Shown here piece by piece: positions 46,850-56,427 of a DNA stretch of 64,000 nt. Below the pieces are notes generated by a model, which was given only the letters and a program-made list of their open reading frames with translations, did no database searches and was not told the origin of the DNA. The first letter of the stretch is position 1. Each line of letters opens with the position of its first letter. The position numbers and the translations under genes were made by a program. Origin of the DNA: Candidatus Nitrosopelagicus sp. (lineage in GTDB: Archaea > Thermoproteota > Nitrososphaeria > Nitrososphaerales > Nitrosopumilaceae); NCBI GenBank assembly GCA_028345095.1, contig JAOMCQ010000001.1:62001-126000 (forward strand). The letters are read 5' to 3'.

Positions 46850-48856
46850 TTGAAACGTAATCTGGCATTATTGCTACCATTATTTGCAATATCGATCGCA
46901 TCTCTAGGTCTAATACCTGATGCAGATGCAGCCGGTGCGATTAGTGGTGAGTTTAAGCTTGGTGAAGTTTTAGATGAATCCATAGGTTGGTTCATCGTTG
47001 TAGGTCTTGGAATGGTCTTTGCAGGAATTATCTCTGCTGAGGTTAAACTCGAAGAGAAATATCTTGGAGTAGTTCAAAGCTCTGAAGCATTTAACACTGC
47101 AGGAAGAGTTATCAAAACAGGTCTAACTGCAGCAGCAATTGTCTCAGCATGGACGTGGGCGGCAACATTACTTCAATCTTCTACAGTAGCATATCTTTAC
47201 GGTGTAAGTGGTCCTTTCTGGTATGCAGCAGGTGCATCAATTCAAGTACTTTTATTCGGAATTCTAGCAATTGAACTAAAACGAAAGGCTCCAAACGCAC
47301 ACACATTTTTGGAAATTATTAGAGCACGATTTGGTGCTGGTACTCACAAAATTTTCTTAGGTTTTGCATTAACATGTAACATGATTGTAACTGGTATGCT
47401 TCTACTTGGAGGTGCAGCAGTTGTAAACGGCTTAACTGGAATGGATATCTCTCTAGCAGCATTCTTAATTCCAATCGGTGTCATGATTTACACCCTAGTT
47501 GGTGGACTAAAGGCTACATTTGTGGCGGATTATATGCACACGGTCATAATCTTTATAGTAATTCTAACATTCGTAGCAATGGTATTCTTCATTAGCCCAA
47601 TTACGGGTGGAGTTGAAGGAATGTACAATAAACTGGTCGAGGCGGCTTCACTAAATCCTGTCTTAGAGCCAACTTTCACACCTGGTGAGCCTGGTAATGC
47701 AATGGGTGCATACCTAACAATGGCTTCTGCAGGAGGCTTAATCTTTGGAGTTATCAATATTGTAGGAAACTTTGGAACTGTATTCGTTGATCAGGCATAC
47801 TGGCAACGTGCAATTGCCGCACAACCAAGTGCAACCGTAAAGGGTTTCTTACTTGGAGGAATGTGCTGGTTTGCAATTCCATTTACACTAGCAACTACTA
47901 TGGGACTGACGGCGGTGGCGCTTGATGTCGCGCTCACACCTGAACAGGTGCAGCTCGGACTTGTAGTTCCAGCAGCAGCATCAGTGCTAATGGGTGAGAT
48001 AGGTGCCGTCATGGTACTAGTCATGCTCTTCATGGCTGTAACATCTGCAGGATCTGCTGAACTAATCGCAGTATCCTCATTGATTACTTACGATGTTTAC
48101 CGAACTTACAAGAATCCAAATGCCACGGGCAAGCAACTACTAAAAGTGAGTCGTGGTGTTATTGTTGCGTTTGGACTTGGAATGGGTGCGCTTGCGGTCG
48201 TACTGTTAGGAATGGGATTAAGCTTAGGATTTGTATACTTGGCAATGGGAATATTGATTGGCTCTGCGGTCATCCCGATTGCGTTAACGATTACTTGGAA
48301 CAGAACAACTCGCAGCGGTGCGGTTGCCGGTGCACTAGTCGGTGTATGTCTATCATTACTAACTTGGACTAGCGTAGCAGCATCTGAAGCCGACGGAGTT
48401 ATAGATATTGGCTCACTTGGTGGAGCGTTCCCAATGCTTTATGGAAATGTTGTAGCAATATTATCATCTGGATTAATCTGTGTGGTCATTAGTTTGGCAC
48501 AAAACAAGAAATACGACTGGAAAGAGTTGGATGCACACATGTCTCTTGTCACTGACGACATGCACACTGATGCAGCAGCAGAATTAGAAAAACGTGAACA
48601 AGATGAAGAACAACTAAAGAAAGCCTTCAAGTTCAGTCTTAAAGGTGGAGGCTTGCTCACTTTGATAGTTATCATATTCTGGCCAATGCCTTTGTACTTC
48701 TCAGGCTATGTCTTCGACTTTGGATTCTATGGCTTGTGGGTTGGAATCGCAATCGTATGGGTCAGCACAGCATCGGCATTCATCATTGGACTTCCAATCG
48801 TGGAATCAAGAAAGGGTTTCGCAAAAGTCTTCTCTGGCAAGAAAGAAGCCTCTTAG
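46850..48856 (+). CDS. Sodium:solute symporter, likely urea (DUR3-like) transporter
   Basis: 668 aa, multiple TM, SSS motifs; substrate inferred from adjacency to urease; TTG start. Confidence 0.82.
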   Translation: MKRNLALLLPLFAISIASLGLIPDADAAGAISGEFKLGEVLDESIGWFIVVGLGMVFAGIISAEVKLEEKYLGVVQSSEAFNTAGRVIKTGLTAAAIVSAWTWAATLLQSSTVAYLYGVSGPFWYAAGASIQVLLFGILAIELKRKAPNAHTFLEIIRARFGAGTHKIFLGFALTCNMIVTGMLLLGGAAVVNGLTGMDISLAAFLIPIGVMIYTLVGGLKATFVADYMHTVIIFIVILTFVAMVFFISPITGGVEGMYNKLVEAASLNPVLEPTFTPGEPGNAMGAYLTMASAGGLIFGVINIVGNFGTVFVDQAYWQRAIAAQPSATVKGFLLGGMCWFAIPFTLATTMGLTAVALDVALTPEQVQLGLVVPAAASVLMGEIGAVMVLVMLFMAVTSAGSAELIAVSSLITYDVYRTYKNPNATGKQLLKVSRGVIVAFGLGMGALAVVLLGMGLSLGFVYLAMGILIGSAVIPIALTITWNRTTRSGAVAGALVGVCLSLLTWTSVAASEADGVIDIGSLGGAFPMLYGNVVAILSSGLICVVISLAQNKKYDWKELDAHMSLVTDDMHTDAAAELEKREQDEEQLKKAFKFSLKGGGLLTLIVIIFWPMPLYFSGYVFDFGFYGLWVGIAIVWVSTASAFIIGLPIVESRKGFAKVFSGKKEAS

Positions 48857-48944
48857 AGAAGTACTCCTTTCATTATGAACTCATTTACATCTAACATTTG
48901 TTTTCCTCCAAAATTCTTTTTAATGCGAGATATGGTGCTTTAAC

Positions 48945-49445
48945 ATGGCATCTTGTACTGGCTGTGGTGTACCTCTTGGTCTTAAAAAATACAAATTCAA
49001 TAAATTCTGGAGAGTTCCTGGAAATTTCTGTAAACCTTGTATGTTGAAAATCGGTCAAGATTGGGAGAAACACGGTAAAGTCACATTACCACAAAAAGCA
49101 TGTGACTTGTGTCAGACTGAATTCTATTTCTTAAACACTGCATGGCAAGGAAAAAAACAAAAGCACTTTTGTGATGTTTGTCATAAAGTAGCTGCCAGTG
49201 GAGTATTGCCTGACAAAAGTCGTGGTGATATGAAACAAAAGGTTCCTATTCCTATGCTCATAATTGGTGGACTTGGAGCCGTAATGATGGTTTTAGGCAT
49301 GATCTTTACATTAACTGGTCCAAAAGATCCTGAAGGTGAGATGAGTATTGTAAATATTTTATTTGGAGCATTTACAACGGCTGCTGGCTTTATGTTAGTA
49401 CGACGTACAATTAACAATAGAAAATTACTGTTAGGTAACGTCTAG
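48945..49445 (+). CDS. Zinc-ribbon protein with two TM segments
   Basis: CTGCGVPLG, CKPC, CDLCQTEF, CDVC knuckles then two hydrophobic helices. Confidence 0.8.
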   Translation: MASCTGCGVPLGLKKYKFNKFWRVPGNFCKPCMLKIGQDWEKHGKVTLPQKACDLCQTEFYFLNTAWQGKKQKHFCDVCHKVAASGVLPDKSRGDMKQKVPIPMLIIGGLGAVMMVLGMIFTLTGPKDPEGEMSIVNILFGAFTTAAGFMLVRRTINNRKLLLGNV

Positions 49446-49472
49446 AATAAACTGTACAAACGTCCTAGTGAT
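49429..49472 (+). repeat. 44-bp perfect inverted repeat, left copy
   Basis: TGTTAGGTAACGTCTAGAATAAACTGTACAAACGTCCTAGTGAT is the exact reverse complement of 51982-52025. Confidence 0.95.
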
Positions 49473-49522
49473 TCTTCTGTTACAGGATACGTTATAGCAA
49501 TTCTTTCATTGACTTTAATATG
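49442..49522 (-). pseudogene. Relic of a UreC C-terminus on the reverse strand
   Basis: Translates to [26 protein letters not shown], 16 of 25 aligned residues identical to the UreC C-terminus [25 protein letters not shown]. Confidence 0.8.
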
Positions 49523-49580
49523 TCAAAGTTAATTTTTTAGATATTTCAATTTTTAAATACACCAAAAATAAAATTTAATT

Positions 49581-49883
49581 ATGTTTTTAACTCCAAGAGA
49601 AATCGATAAATTACAAATTTTTACTGCAGCACAGGTAGCAATTAGAAGAAAAGAAAGAGGATTAAAATTAAATCATCCTGAATCTATAGCTATTATAGCT
49701 GATCATATTTTAGAAGGTGCACGAGATGGAAAATCAGTTTCAGAACTAATGAGTTCGGGAAAAAATGTATTAAAAAAAGAGGATGTTTTACCAGGTGTTA
49801 TAGATATTATTCATACAATTCAAGTTGAAGCCACATTTAATGACGGAACAAAGCTCGTGACCATTCACGACCCCATAGTGTGA
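49581..49883 (+). CDS. ureA: Urease gamma subunit
   Basis: [58 protein letters not shown]...VLPGV. Confidence 0.97.
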   Translation: MFLTPREIDKLQIFTAAQVAIRRKERGLKLNHPESIAIIADHILEGARDGKSVSELMSSGKNVLKKEDVLPGVIDIIHTIQVEATFNDGTKLVTIHDPIV

Positions 49884-52012
49884 TAGATATGATATCTAGA
49901 TGGCGTTCCAGAGTACCACATATTGGAGAGTATATGCCTGCCGAAGGAAATATCATTGCCAATGAATCGAAAAAAACATTCAAGCTGAATGTTTCAAACA
50001 CTGGAGATAGACCAATACAGGTTGGCTCACATACACATTTTGCTGAAGCAAATAAGGCATTAGAATTTGATAGAGAAAAAGCATTGGGCTTTCATCTTAA
50101 CATTTCTTCAGGTACCTCAATTAGATTTGAACCTGGAGAATCAAAACATGTAGAGGTAGTAGAATTTGGTGGAAAGAAAACAATATTTGGATTTAGTGGA
50201 TTGGTAAGTGGAGATTTAGAATCAAAACGAGAAGATGCAAAAAAGAATATTCATGAAAAAGGTTTCAAGAATGTTTTAGAAAACATAGAAAATGAATCAA
50301 CTTCATTAGAAATCCCACGAAATAGATATGTTGAATTATTTGGACCCACTACAGGGGATAGAGTTAGACTAGCAGATACAGACTTGGTGATGGAGATTGA
50401 AAAAGACCTCATAAAATATGGAGATGAATTAGTATTTGGAGGTGGAAAAAGTGCTAGAGATGGACTTGGACAAGCAACCGGGGTATTACGTGAGGACTCT
50501 GCAGATTTAGTAATCACTAATGCAATGATCATTGATCCAAAACTTGGAATAATTAAAGCCGATATTGGAATTAAGGATGGAAAAATTCTGGGAGTTGGAA
50601 ATGCAGGCAATCCAGATGTAATGGATGATATTGACATTGTAGTTTCATCCAATACAGAAATTATTTCTGGTGAGCATACAATTTGCACCCCTGGTACAAT
50701 AGACAGTCACATTCACTTCATATCCCCACAACAAGCAATTGATGCAATTTGTAACGGTACCACCACAATGATTGGAGGTGGTACTGGTCCTGCAGATGGA
50801 ACAAATGCAACAACCTGCACTCCAGGAGAATTTAATATCCATAAAATGATCGAAGCGGTCGAAGAGTTCCCAATGAATTTTGGATTTTTATGTAAAGGAA
50901 ATGATTCAAGAGAGGAATCATTGATGGAGCAAGTGAAGGCAGGCGCATGTGGTTTAAAACTACATGAAGACTGGGGAACAACTCCCGCCACTATAAATTC
51001 AGCACTAAATGTTGCAGATAAGACTGATACCCAGGTTGCAATACATACGGATACTCTCAATGAATGTGGCTATGTGGATGATACAATTGCAGCAATTAAT
51101 GGTAGAGTAATTCACACATATCATACAGAAGGTGCTGGAGGAGGTCATGCGCCAGACATTATGAAAATAGCATCAGAACCAAATATTTTACCATCATCAA
51201 CAAACCCTACAAGACCATTTACAACAAATACACTAGAAGAACATCTTGATATGATGATGGTATGTCATCACTTGAACCCATCAGTTCCAGAAGACATTTC
51301 ATTTGCAGAATCAAGAATTAGAGCAGAAACAATTGCAGCAGAAGATATTCTTCATGATGTTGGAGCACTTAGCATGATGTCTTCAGACAGTCAAGCAATG
51401 GGAAGAGTAGGAGAAGTGACTACAAGAAATTGGCAAACAGCTGATAAAATGAGAAAGATGAAAGGTCCATTAACAGAAGACAATGAAGAAAATGATAACT
51501 TTAGAATTAAACGTTATATTTCAAAAATTACAATTAATCCTGCAATTACACATGGAATATCCGACTATGTTGGCTCATTAGAACCAGGAAAGATTGCAGA
51601 TATTGTTGTATGGATGCCACAGTTTTTTGGAATAAAACCAAAATTAATCATAAAGGGTGGATTCATTGCATATGCATTGATGGGAGATCCTAACGCATCA
51701 ATTCCAACAACAGAACCAGTTTACTATAGACCGATGTTTGGTGCATTAGGAAAAGCAAAGAAAACTACATCCGTTACATTCACATCACAACTTGCACTTG
51801 ATAATGGATTAGAAGAAAAAATGAAAATTGAGAAAAAACTACTTGCTGTAAAAAATTGCAGAAATATTGGAAAAAAAGATATGGTGCATAATGATGCTAC
51901 TCCAAAAATTGAAATTGATCCTGAAACATATGAAGTAAAAGTTGATGGAGAAATTGCTACAGTAGATCCTGCAACGGAAGTATCACTAGGACGTTTGTAC
52001 AGTTTATTCTAG
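49880..52012 (+). CDS. ureC: Urease beta-alpha fusion (UreB-UreC)
   Basis: One 710-aa frame: [24 protein letters not shown] (beta) then [56 protein letters not shown] (alpha). Confidence 0.96.
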   Translation: MIDMISRWRSRVPHIGEYMPAEGNIIANESKKTFKLNVSNTGDRPIQVGSHTHFAEANKALEFDREKALGFHLNISSGTSIRFEPGESKHVEVVEFGGKKTIFGFSGLVSGDLESKREDAKKNIHEKGFKNVLENIENESTSLEIPRNRYVELFGPTTGDRVRLADTDLVMEIEKDLIKYGDELVFGGGKSARDGLGQATGVLREDSADLVITNAMIIDPKLGIIKADIGIKDGKILGVGNAGNPDVMDDIDIVVSSNTEIISGEHTICTPGTIDSHIHFISPQQAIDAICNGTTTMIGGGTGPADGTNATTCTPGEFNIHKMIEAVEEFPMNFGFLCKGNDSREESLMEQVKAGACGLKLHEDWGTTPATINSALNVADKTDTQVAIHTDTLNECGYVDDTIAAINGRVIHTYHTEGAGGGHAPDIMKIASEPNILPSSTNPTRPFTTNTLEEHLDMMMVCHHLNPSVPEDISFAESRIRAETIAAEDILHDVGALSMMSSDSQAMGRVGEVTTRNWQTADKMRKMKGPLTEDNEENDNFRIKRYISKITINPAITHGISDYVGSLEPGKIADIVVWMPQFFGIKPKLIIKGGFIAYALMGDPNASIPTTEPVYYRPMFGALGKAKKTTSVTFTSQLALDNGLEEKMKIEKKLLAVKNCRNIGKKDMVHNDATPKIEIDPETYEVKVDGEIATVDPATEVSLGRLYSLF

Positions 52013-52025
52013 ACGTTACCTAACA
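51982..52025 (-). repeat. 44-bp perfect inverted repeat, right copy
   Basis: ATCACTAGGACGTTTGTACAGTTTATTCTAGACGTTACCTAACA spanning the UreC stop codon. Confidence 0.95.
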
Positions 52026-52055
52026 CGCCTAAAAATTTAACTTTGGCAAATTTTA

Positions 52056-52571
52056 ATGATCCATATGTTGTTGATTAATTCAATCTTAGGTAATGCATCC
52101 AATGGAAATAATCTTAAAGAAAAAATTGAAAATGCAACACAAAATCACACTATAAAACAACTATTTTTGTCTCGAAGTGATATGGAAAAATCTAGGTTGC
52201 GTACAGAAACGGATGATGGAACTGAAATCGGACTATCCCTTGAACCTGGAATAACTTTACATGATGACGATGTATTGGAATCTGATTCTAATTTAATTAT
52301 AATTCATCAATTACCTGAAAAAATAATATCGGTTAAAGTAAATGATGATCATCATTCGTCTTCTATACGTGTACAACTTGGTCACATTATAGGAAATAGA
52401 CATCGTCCATTATCTATTACATCTGATGGTTCTGTATTATTTCCAATTCATGATGAAAATGAAGTAGAGTTATTTGAAAAATTATTCTCTGAAATCATCC
52501 ATCATATTTCAATGACCGTTGAAGATAAAATTTTTGTGCCAAATCAAGGGATGAATGTTCATGAACACTGA
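52056..52571 (+). CDS. ureE: Urease accessory protein UreE
   Basis: VQLGHIIGNRHRPLSI and overall length. Confidence 0.9.
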   Translation: MIHMLLINSILGNASNGNNLKEKIENATQNHTIKQLFLSRSDMEKSRLRTETDDGTEIGLSLEPGITLHDDDVLESDSNLIIIHQLPEKIISVKVNDDHHSSSIRVQLGHIIGNRHRPLSITSDGSVLFPIHDENEVELFEKLFSEIIHHISMTVEDKIFVPNQGMNVHEH

Positions 52572-53253
52572 TTTATCTGAACTAACATTGATGCAGCTTT
52601 CGGATTCATTTTTTCCTTCCGGTCTTTATACAATGTCAAATGGACTTGAAACAATATTCGATGAAAAACGTGCATCATCTGAATCTGATGTTTATGATTT
52701 TATTGAAGTTACATTAGAACAACAACTTGGTCCTGCTGATTCTGTGGCATTATCAAATGCATATGATTACGCTAAAAATAAAGACACATCTGAAATAATC
52801 AGATGTGATGAAGCACTTTATTCAATGAAATTAATTCAGGAATCTCGAGCAGCTTCATGTAGGGCTGGTTCACAAATGATAAAATGTGTTGCAGCCATGT
52901 CATCCAATGATTTTTTAAAATTATATTCTGAAAAAATTTCCAAAAATCAGGCACCCGGAACTCATCCTGTTGTTGCAGGTATTTGCAGTTTTGTTATGGG
53001 TGTAAAAAAAGAACAAGCACGACAAATGATGATGTATGGTTTTTGTGTTAGTGTTACTGGTGCTGCATTAAGATTGGGAATGATTGATCATATACAAAGC
53101 CAAAAAATTCTGCATAAAATAAAACCAAAAATCTACCAAACTTTGGAAAAATTTGCTGATACAAAAATTAATGATTGCTGGCAATTTTCTCCACAGTATG
53201 ACCTTATTCAAATGACTCATGAACAGAAATTTTCTAAAATGTTTATTACATAA
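52555..53253 (+). CDS. ureF: Urease accessory protein UreF
   Basis: LMQLSDSFFPSGLYTMSNGLET; HPVVAGI. Confidence 0.92.
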   Translation: MFMNTDLSELTLMQLSDSFFPSGLYTMSNGLETIFDEKRASSESDVYDFIEVTLEQQLGPADSVALSNAYDYAKNKDTSEIIRCDEALYSMKLIQESRAASCRAGSQMIKCVAAMSSNDFLKLYSEKISKNQAPGTHPVVAGICSFVMGVKKEQARQMMMYGFCVSVTGAALRLGMIDHIQSQKILHKIKPKIYQTLEKFADTKINDCWQFSPQYDLIQMTHEQKFSKMFIT

Positions 53254-53264
53254 AGAGAAATTTT

Positions 53265-53930
53265 TTGGTTATGACTAGAATTCTTCGTATAGGTATTGGG
53301 GGTCCTGTAGGTGCTGGAAAAAGTATGTTAATTGAAAGAGTTGTTCCATTTCTTGCAAAAAAAAATTATCGAGTATGCATAATATCAAATGATGTAATTT
53401 CAAAAGAGGATGCTGATAGAATTAGAAAAAATTTAGCAACTGATCAGGGAATACTTCCTGAAAATATGGTTATTGGTCTTGCAACTGGTGGGTGTCCTCA
53501 TACAGCTGTAAGGGAGGATCCTTCCATAAATCTTGCCGTTATTGAGGAAATTGAAACAAAGTATAACGATTTAGATTTAATAATTATTGAAAGTGGTGGT
53601 GATAATGTCACTACAACCTTTAGTCCTGCACTTGCAGATTATACGATATACATTGTAGATGTCTCTGGTGGTGACAAATATCCTCGCAAAGGCGGCCTTG
53701 GAATTGAAACAAGTGATCTATTAGTAATTAACAAAATTGATCTTGCACCCTCTATTGGTGCTGATCTAAATGTAATGGAACGTGATGCAAAAATTGTTAG
53801 AAAAAACAAACCTTACGTCTTAGTAAATTGTAAAACTGATCAAGGTGTTGAACAGGTATCTCAACACATAATTCATGATGTTTTATTTGATGAACCTCCA
53901 AAAAATATAATTACGCAGGTGAAAAAATGA
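53265..53930 (+). CDS. ureG: Urease accessory GTPase UreG
   Basis: IGIGGPVGAGKSMLIERVVP, GLATGGCPHTAVREDPS, IIESGGDNVTTTFSP, INKIDLAPSIGADL. Confidence 0.97.
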   Translation: MVMTRILRIGIGGPVGAGKSMLIERVVPFLAKKNYRVCIISNDVISKEDADRIRKNLATDQGILPENMVIGLATGGCPHTAVREDPSINLAVIEEIETKYNDLDLIIIESGGDNVTTTFSPALADYTIYIVDVSGGDKYPRKGGLGIETSDLLVINKIDLAPSIGADLNVMERDAKIVRKNKPYVLVNCKTDQGVEQVSQHIIHDVLFDEPPKNIITQVKK

Positions 53931-54829
53931 GTCTAGACCACTGCACTCCTTCTGATATTCCGCAAGAAATTTTGCAATATGATGGTGATATTGCACAAAT
54001 GGGTGTTGGTAAATCTGGAAAGATTGGATATCTAGAATTAGAATTACAAAATGATTCTGACAAACAAAAAACCATTATTACTCGAAAACGAACTCAGGTC
54101 CCATTATACGTACAAAAGGCACTCCATTATGATTTAGATTATCCTTCTATGGCTCATGTGTTTGTTTTATCACCTTCAGGCGGAATCTTACAAGGAGATC
54201 GTTATAGAATGGATGTTGAGCAAAAAAATAATGCAATATCGCACATTACAACTCAAGGCGCAACTAGAATCTACAAAATGGAATCAAATTATGCTACACA
54301 TATGGTGACACTTAATTTGAAAAATAATTCTTACTTGGAATTTATTCCTGAACAAATTATTCCCTATAATAATTCAAGATTCTATCAAAAGACAAATCTT
54401 GACATTGATGATTCATCAACTGTTGTTTATTCTGAAACAATTGTACCTGGAAGAATTGCAATGGGGGAAATATTTGATTTTGATGTATGTTATCTGAAAA
54501 CTGTGGGAACAATAAATAAAAAAATTCAATTTAGAGATTCATCCCTTTTGATGCCAAAAATACAAAAAATTCAATCACTTGCAATGTTTGATAATAAAAC
54601 AATTTTAACGTCTATCTACGTTATGACAAAAAAACCTATTTCAAAAATTAATGATTTGATAAATGAATTATTTTCTAATTTGGAAAGTATTTCTGGCGGT
54701 TCTACTATTATGCCTCATGATTCTGGATTGTCAATTAGAATTTTAGGAAATTCTTCAGAGGATCAAAAGACCATTATTCATGAAATTTTAAAAATAATTA
54801 GAAAAGAAATTTTACCTGATTATCTTTAA
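53927..54829 (+). CDS. ureD: Urease accessory protein UreD (UreH)
   Basis: FVLSPSGGILQGDRYRMDVEQKNNAISHITTQGATRIYKME; ATGA overlap with ureG. Confidence 0.92.
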   Translation: MSLDHCTPSDIPQEILQYDGDIAQMGVGKSGKIGYLELELQNDSDKQKTIITRKRTQVPLYVQKALHYDLDYPSMAHVFVLSPSGGILQGDRYRMDVEQKNNAISHITTQGATRIYKMESNYATHMVTLNLKNNSYLEFIPEQIIPYNNSRFYQKTNLDIDDSSTVVYSETIVPGRIAMGEIFDFDVCYLKTVGTINKKIQFRDSSLLMPKIQKIQSLAMFDNKTILTSIYVMTKKPISKINDLINELFSNLESISGGSTIMPHDSGLSIRILGNSSEDQKTIIHEILKIIRKEILPDYL

Positions 54830-54830
54830 T

Positions 54831-55379
54831 CTACTCTATCATTTTCAATGTGTCTGATGCGGTAATTATTCCAATAATCTTTGTTCCTTTTCTAACTAGA
54901 ATACATTTTGAATATTTTATGAGTGGGGCTAATGTATTTGCTGGAGTTTCATTATCTACTATTGGAGGTGTGGATTCCATTATGTCTTGTATTTTGATCT
55001 TCTTTGAAACTCCGCTACTCATATGCCCAATAATTCCTGAATCTGAAATTACTCCTACTGGTATATTGTCATCAAAAATTGGAATTTGACTAATTTTTTC
55101 TTTATCCATTTTTGACATTGCCTCTCCAAGTGTGTTAGTTGGTTTCAATTTTACAATTTTTTGACTACATAATTCTCCTGCATTGTGGGTAGATGCCTCT
55201 ATTTCTTGTCTTTCTAATACTTCGAAAATTTTCTTTGCCGTACTATAACTTGGTGCACTTCTACCAGATTCTATTTGATTGATCATTGACGTGCTTACTC
55301 CTACTAATCTAGCAAGTTCTTTCTGTGTCATGTTAATTTTGAGTCGCTGTTGTTTTATACTCTCAATTGATGGTAACAT
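54831..55379 (-). CDS. XRE-family HTH plus CBS-pair transcriptional regulator
   Basis: NMTQKELARLVGVSTSMINQIESGRSAPSYSTAKKIFEVL then two CBS motifs. Confidence 0.93.
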   Translation of the reverse strand: MLPSIESIKQQRLKINMTQKELARLVGVSTSMINQIESGRSAPSYSTAKKIFEVLERQEIEASTHNAGELCSQKIVKLKPTNTLGEAMSKMDKEKISQIPIFDDNIPVGVISDSGIIGHMSSGVSKKIKIQDIMESTPPIVDNETPANTLAPLIKYSKCILVRKGTKIIGIITASDTLKMIE

Positions 55380-55397
55380 GTTAGATTTTAACTCCTG

Positions 55398-56339
55398 TTA
55401 CTTTTCTAGTTTTTCTAATAATGCCTTATACATGAATGGAAAAACAGTTGTAATTTCTGCATGGATTGTTGTTTCTGTTGCATCTTTTGTTACTTTGCCC
55501 CATGATATTGCTTCTCTTACTAACGCACCACTTAAACTTCCGTCAAATTCTTGTGCTGTTGTAACATATACGGCATAGTCTAATCCTTCTCTGTATTGAT
55601 TCCACCATAACGTATGGTGCTTTGGAACGCCTCCTCCTAACATTAACGCTCCTGATTTTTCTGCTTTGAACACTAATCCTGAAAGAAAGTTTGCATCCTC
55701 AATTATGTTTAGTTTAAAATCTGAATGTTTTTGTGAAAACATCCATACTTGACTTCCTACTGCGCCATCCATAATTCCTGGAACCACAACTGGAATGTCA
55801 TTTTTGTATGCCCAATACAAAAATGAATCTTCATTCATGGATTTTCCAATTTCTCTGTTAATGTCTATGGTAGACATTTCTTTTTTGCCTTCATTGTATG
55901 CTTTTTCTAAAATTTCTTGAACCTTTTCCTCAATCAACGGCCCATAACTTTCCATTGGCACAAGAACATTTCCTAATCTATGGATATTCTGATCTGCTAA
56001 TTCTCTATCATCCATTGTAAATGATCCTTCTTTGTATTCTGAAAAATGTCTTGCAATATCGTGGTCTAACGCACCACATGTTGTAATTACAACATTACAC
56101 CATCTTTTCTTTATCATATCTCGTATAATTCCTCTAAATCCTGTTGAAATAATTGCTCCAATAAACGACAAAAATTTTGTACATTTTTCATCACTAATCA
56201 TATTGTATAGGATATCAACTCCTTCGGCTACATTTCTTGCCTCAAATCCTCCTGCTTGTTCTAATTCCTTGAATATATCGTCTACATTAGAATTGTTAGT
56301 AATTTCAACATCTTTGACAGGGCGTCCAGGTGTAATCAT
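55398..56339 (-). CDS. Deoxyhypusine synthase
   Basis: VVITTCGALDHDIARHF, LMLGGGVPKHHTLWWNQYREGLDYAVYVTTAQEFDGSLSGALVREAISWGKV. Confidence 0.95.
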   Translation of the reverse strand: MITPGRPVKDVEITNNSNVDDIFKELEQAGGFEARNVAEGVDILYNMISDEKCTKFLSFIGAIISTGFRGIIRDMIKKRWCNVVITTCGALDHDIARHFSEYKEGSFTMDDRELADQNIHRLGNVLVPMESYGPLIEEKVQEILEKAYNEGKKEMSTIDINREIGKSMNEDSFLYWAYKNDIPVVVPGIMDGAVGSQVWMFSQKHSDFKLNIIEDANFLSGLVFKAEKSGALMLGGGVPKHHTLWWNQYREGLDYAVYVTTAQEFDGSLSGALVREAISWGKVTKDATETTIHAEITTVFPFMYKALLEKLEK

Positions 56340-56427
56340 GATATTTTGAAATAACTTTTTGCCTAGATATTCCTATCCATTTTGTCATAATACGTTATTA
56401 ATTCTAGAACGTCTCTTCCTATGTATC

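Noticed and set aside
49508-49525. TTGAC-N8-GTCAA inverted repeat upstream of ureA
   Set aside because: Only 5-bp arms and located within the ureC relic, so it may be coincidental; not strong enough as a separate finding.
49429-52025. Interpreting the inverted repeats as terminal inverted repeats of a transposon
   Set aside because: No transposase between them, the repeats are gene-terminal coding sequence rather than a dedicated end, and no target-site duplication is evident (outer flanks differ).
52032-52054. AAAATTT...AAATTTT inverted repeat upstream of ureE
   Set aside because: Short arms in very AT-rich sequence; more likely just the TATA region of a ureE promoter than a specific operator.
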